Assembly: GCA_003819975.1 (NCBI GenBank)
Contig: RPPU01000206.1
Span: forward strand, 1-7,775
Length of the DNA stretch: 7,775 nt
DNA from: Desulfobacteraceae bacterium
Lineage (GTDB): Bacteria; Desulfobacterota; DSM-4660; Desulfatiglandales; HGW-15
Reading direction: 5' to 3'
The notes beneath the pieces were generated by a model. That model was given only the letters and a program-made list of their open reading frames with translations, searched no databases and had not been told where the DNA came from. Shown here piece by piece: positions 5,937 through 7,775 of the stretch (its first letter is position 1; every line of letters begins with the position of its first letter). The position numbers and the translations under genes were made by a program.

Positions 5937-6947
5937 TTACTCCCATACCCCTGGGATGGCAACCCCGCATTGGAAACAGTGACCATCCTTGATCTTGTTT
6001 CGGCGTACCAGAAAGCCGTAGCGCTCGATCAGGAGTGTTTTACAGGCGGGGCAAAAAGTGTTCTCGCCTTTGTCGCCCGGCAGGTTGCCGCTGTAGACGA
6101 ATTGTAATCCTTGTTCCAGACCGATGTCGCGGGCGCGGTGGATGCCGTCCGGGGCGGTCGCGGCGATGTCTTGCAGACGATACATGGGATGAAAGCGGCT
6201 GATATGCCAGGGGATGCCTTTGTCCAACGCCGCCAGGAACCGGGCCAGGTCGCGCAACTCTTCCGGGGAGTCGTTCAGGCCGGGAATTAAAAGAGTTGTG
6301 ACTTCCAGCCAGATCCCCAACTTCTTCATGGTTTGCAGCGTCTCCAGCACCGGGGCCAGGCGGGCGCCGCAGGTTTCCTTATAGAACCGTTCGCTGAACG
6401 ATTTCAAATCCACATTGGCGGCATGCAGATCGGGGTGGATCATTTCCAAACAAGCCCGAGTCATGAACCCGTTGGAGACGAAAACATTTTTGAGCCCTTT
6501 GGTCGCGGCCAGGCGGGAAGTATCGTGCGCCAATTCAAAGTATATGGTGGGTTCGGTATAGGTATACGAAATGGAGGCGGCTTGTTGGGCCAGGGCTTCC
6601 CGAACCAGTTCGGCGGGCGTCCGGGCTTCCCCGACGATTTGACCGGCATCGGCCGGCATCTGCGAGATATCGGCGTTCTGGCAAAAGCGGCATTTCAGGT
6701 TGCAGCCGGGCGTGGCAATGGAATAAGAAGTACTGCCGGGCAAAAAGTGAAAGAGAGGTTTTTTTTCAATGGGGTCCAAATGGCGGGCGATGATCTTGTC
6801 ATAAACCAGGCTGACCAGGGTGCCGTCCCGGTTTTCACGCACCCGGCAGATGCCTTTGGCGCCCGGCTTGATCAGGCAGTTGTGGCTGCAAAGTCCGCAG
6901 CGCACCTTCTGTTCCTCGAGTTTTTCATACAGATAAGCTTCTTTCAT
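5937..6947 (-). CDS. amrS: AmmeMemoRadiSam system radical SAM enzyme (AmrS-like)
   Basis: This 336-residue cytosolic radical SAM protein carries the cluster motif C82-NLK-C86-RF-C89 within TPGCNLKCRFCQN, which binds the [4Fe-4S] cluster that cleaves S-adenosylmethionine. An N-terminal Cys set, C17-C20-C24 and C34 (CGLCSHNC...GIC), and the DPIEKKPLFHFLPG segment (58-71) are hallmarks of this family. YTYTEPTIYFE (128-138), NVDLKSF (178-184) and ITxF-like HISRFHPMY (248-256) continue the TIM barrel. The C-terminus adds four Cys (C299, C302, C324, C327), probably a rubredoxin-like metal knuckle. The family is named for its association with AMMECR1 and Memo, and its substrate is not established to my knowledge. 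The ATG abuts the stop of the upstream methyltransferase gene (TAAATG), and AGGA lies just upstream, indicating coupled translation. Neither Memo nor AMMECR1 is in the window. Confidence 0.93.
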   Translation of the reverse strand: MKEAYLYEKLEEQKVRCGLCSHNCLIKPGAKGICRVRENRDGTLVSLVYDKIIARHLDPIEKKPLFHFLPGSTSYSIATPGCNLKCRFCQNADISQMPADAGQIVGEARTPAELVREALAQQAASISYTYTEPTIYFELAHDTSRLAATKGLKNVFVSNGFMTRACLEMIHPDLHAANVDLKSFSERFYKETCGARLAPVLETLQTMKKLGIWLEVTTLLIPGLNDSPEELRDLARFLAALDKGIPWHISRFHPMYRLQDIAATAPDGIHRARDIGLEQGLQFVYSGNLPGDKGENTFCPACKTLLIERYGFLVRRNKIKDGHCFQCGVAIPGVWE

Positions 6948-7727
6948 TTAAAATCCTAAATCAGCTTTGTCCCTGGAAATACCGTTGGCCAGGGATTGGG
7001 GCGCTTTTTTCATCTTGATCCTTAAAGGATGCAAAAGAGTTTTCACCCTGGGATGCAGAGGCGCGTAAAGCCCCAAATACATGCCAAAGGGGCAATGCTG
7101 CATTTTTTTGGAGTCGGACAGGCGATCGCCCAAACGGCTGTAATAGGAAGGCCAATTTTGATTGCAAACCCATTGGATGGGCACATTGCCCAGAGTAGCG
7201 GAGAGCAGATATTTGATTTGCAGGAGGTTATAATATTTGGCCCGATTCAAGGGCGAGTCGCGAAAAATTCCCCTGAATTTATTGCTCAGGCATGACCAGG
7301 AAAAACTATTTAACAGGCCGATGAAGATTCCACGGCGAGCCACGCGCGTGGCCTCTTTGACGGCTTCCAAGGGATCGTCGAGAAATTCAAGGGTATGGAC
7401 CATGACCGCCAGGTCAAATTCATTGTCGTCATAGGGCAGGTCTTCAGCCGAGCCGATGCGCAGATCGCAGGCATGGCCCAGGCGTTGGCGGGCCTGTTCA
7501 ATGGCCAAGGGCGAAGCATCCAAGCCGCTGATGTTCAGGCCCAAACGGCTTAGTAAAATCAAATGGTTGCCCAGTCCGCAACCGATATCCAGAACCCTTT
7601 CACCGGGCTTGGTGTCCAACAAAGTGTGGAAAGAATGGTCCACCATTTTTTCCATGGCTTTGCCTGAAGTGGATCGATACCAGGCTTCATATAGGGCGAT
7701 CGAGTTTGCTTTGAATATAAGCGCCAT
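6948..7727 (-). CDS. Class I SAM-dependent methyltransferase (Methyltransf_11 type)
   Basis: The 259-residue protein has a Rossmann-fold methyltransferase core. Motif I is VLDIGCGLGNH (45-55), the acidic residue that binds the ribose is D70 in GLDAS, GSAEDLPY (92-99) supplies the adenine-contact region, and FDLAVMVHTLEFLDDP (104-119) is motif IV. The N-terminal ALYEAWYRSTSGK matches the usual start of this UbiE-like group, supporting the ATG at 7727. The C-terminal third (about 150-259) is less conserved and probably shapes the acceptor site; the acceptor cannot be named. The gene is first in an operon with amrS, which starts immediately after its stop. There is no Shine-Dalgarno before its start, and a promoter-like sequence lies so close that the mRNA may be leaderless. 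Confidence 0.9.
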   Translation of the reverse strand: MALIFKANSIALYEAWYRSTSGKAMEKMVDHSFHTLLDTKPGERVLDIGCGLGNHLILLSRLGLNISGLDASPLAIEQARQRLGHACDLRIGSAEDLPYDDNEFDLAVMVHTLEFLDDPLEAVKEATRVARRGIFIGLLNSFSWSCLSNKFRGIFRDSPLNRAKYYNLLQIKYLLSATLGNVPIQWVCNQNWPSYYSRLGDRLSDSKKMQHCPFGMYLGLYAPLHPRVKTLLHPLRIKMKKAPQSLANGISRDKADLGF

Positions 7728-7735
7728 GATTCAAG

Positions 7736-7762
7736 AATATAGGAAGGGGAAGGGGTTGTCAA
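7736..7762 (-). promoter_or_regulatory. Candidate promoter of the methyltransferase-amrS operon
   Basis: On the minus strand, a perfect TTGACA (7762-7757) is followed after 15 bp by TATATT (7741-7736), or after 17 bp by the weaker TATTCT (7739-7734). The first -10 is 5 of 6, but the spacing is short. Only eight nt separate TATATT from the ATG, so transcription would begin at or next to the start codon. Confidence 0.5.
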
Positions 7763-7775
7763 TGTGGGGGGAAGG

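Noticed and set aside
6333..6959. A 208-residue plus-strand open frame opposite amrS
   Set aside because: It is a shadow of the amrS gene, whose radical SAM cysteine motif and family segments are unmistakable.

Overview
The window looks like chromosomal DNA from a Gram-negative, probably deltaproteobacterial (Desulfobacterota-type) bacterium of moderate G+C. This rests on the sequence character of ribosomal proteins L13 and S9, the intact Gram-negative style DedA-PAP2-LssY_C membrane protein, and an AmmeMemoRadiSam-type radical SAM enzyme. The placement is inference from remembered family sequences, not a search result.

Layout. Positions 2-127 (+) hold the last 41 codons of a gene that looks like the C-terminal end of a Nudix hydrolase. 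It converges on 226-2322 (-), a 698-residue fusion of a DedA lipid-flippase-like domain, a PAP2 phosphatase with all catalytic motifs, and an LssY C-terminal domain. Its upstream gap (2323-2600) holds a weak candidate promoter and two inverted repeats. A tRNA pair, Arg(TCG) then Lys(CTT), follows on the minus strand and ends in a clear intrinsic terminator. From a compact divergent promoter region (about 2849-2928), the minus-strand promoter drives the tRNAs and the plus-strand promoter drives rplM-rpsI (L13, S9), which ends at a strong terminator (3824-3854).

From 3856 to about 5932 the window is richer in repeats. Two 70-72 bp direct copies of a two-hairpin element lie on either side of truA (tRNA pseudouridine synthase). 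A shorter relative of the second hairpin lies further on. An 18-nt motif with an internal 9-nt tandem repeat occurs once before truA and once after the next gene. That next gene (5075-5884) encodes a secreted, A+T-rich YARHG-domain protein of unknown role.

The right end (5937-7727, minus strand) is a two-gene operon. A class I SAM methyltransferase is followed with no gap by the AmmeMemoRadiSam radical SAM enzyme (AmrS-like). The usual partners Memo and AMMECR1 are not in the window. The promoter-like sequence sits so close to the methyltransferase start that its mRNA may be leaderless.

Most of the window is translation and tRNA housekeeping. The parts most worth attention are the structured repeat element with paired-site changes, the flippase-phosphatase fusion, and the methyltransferase-radical SAM pair.
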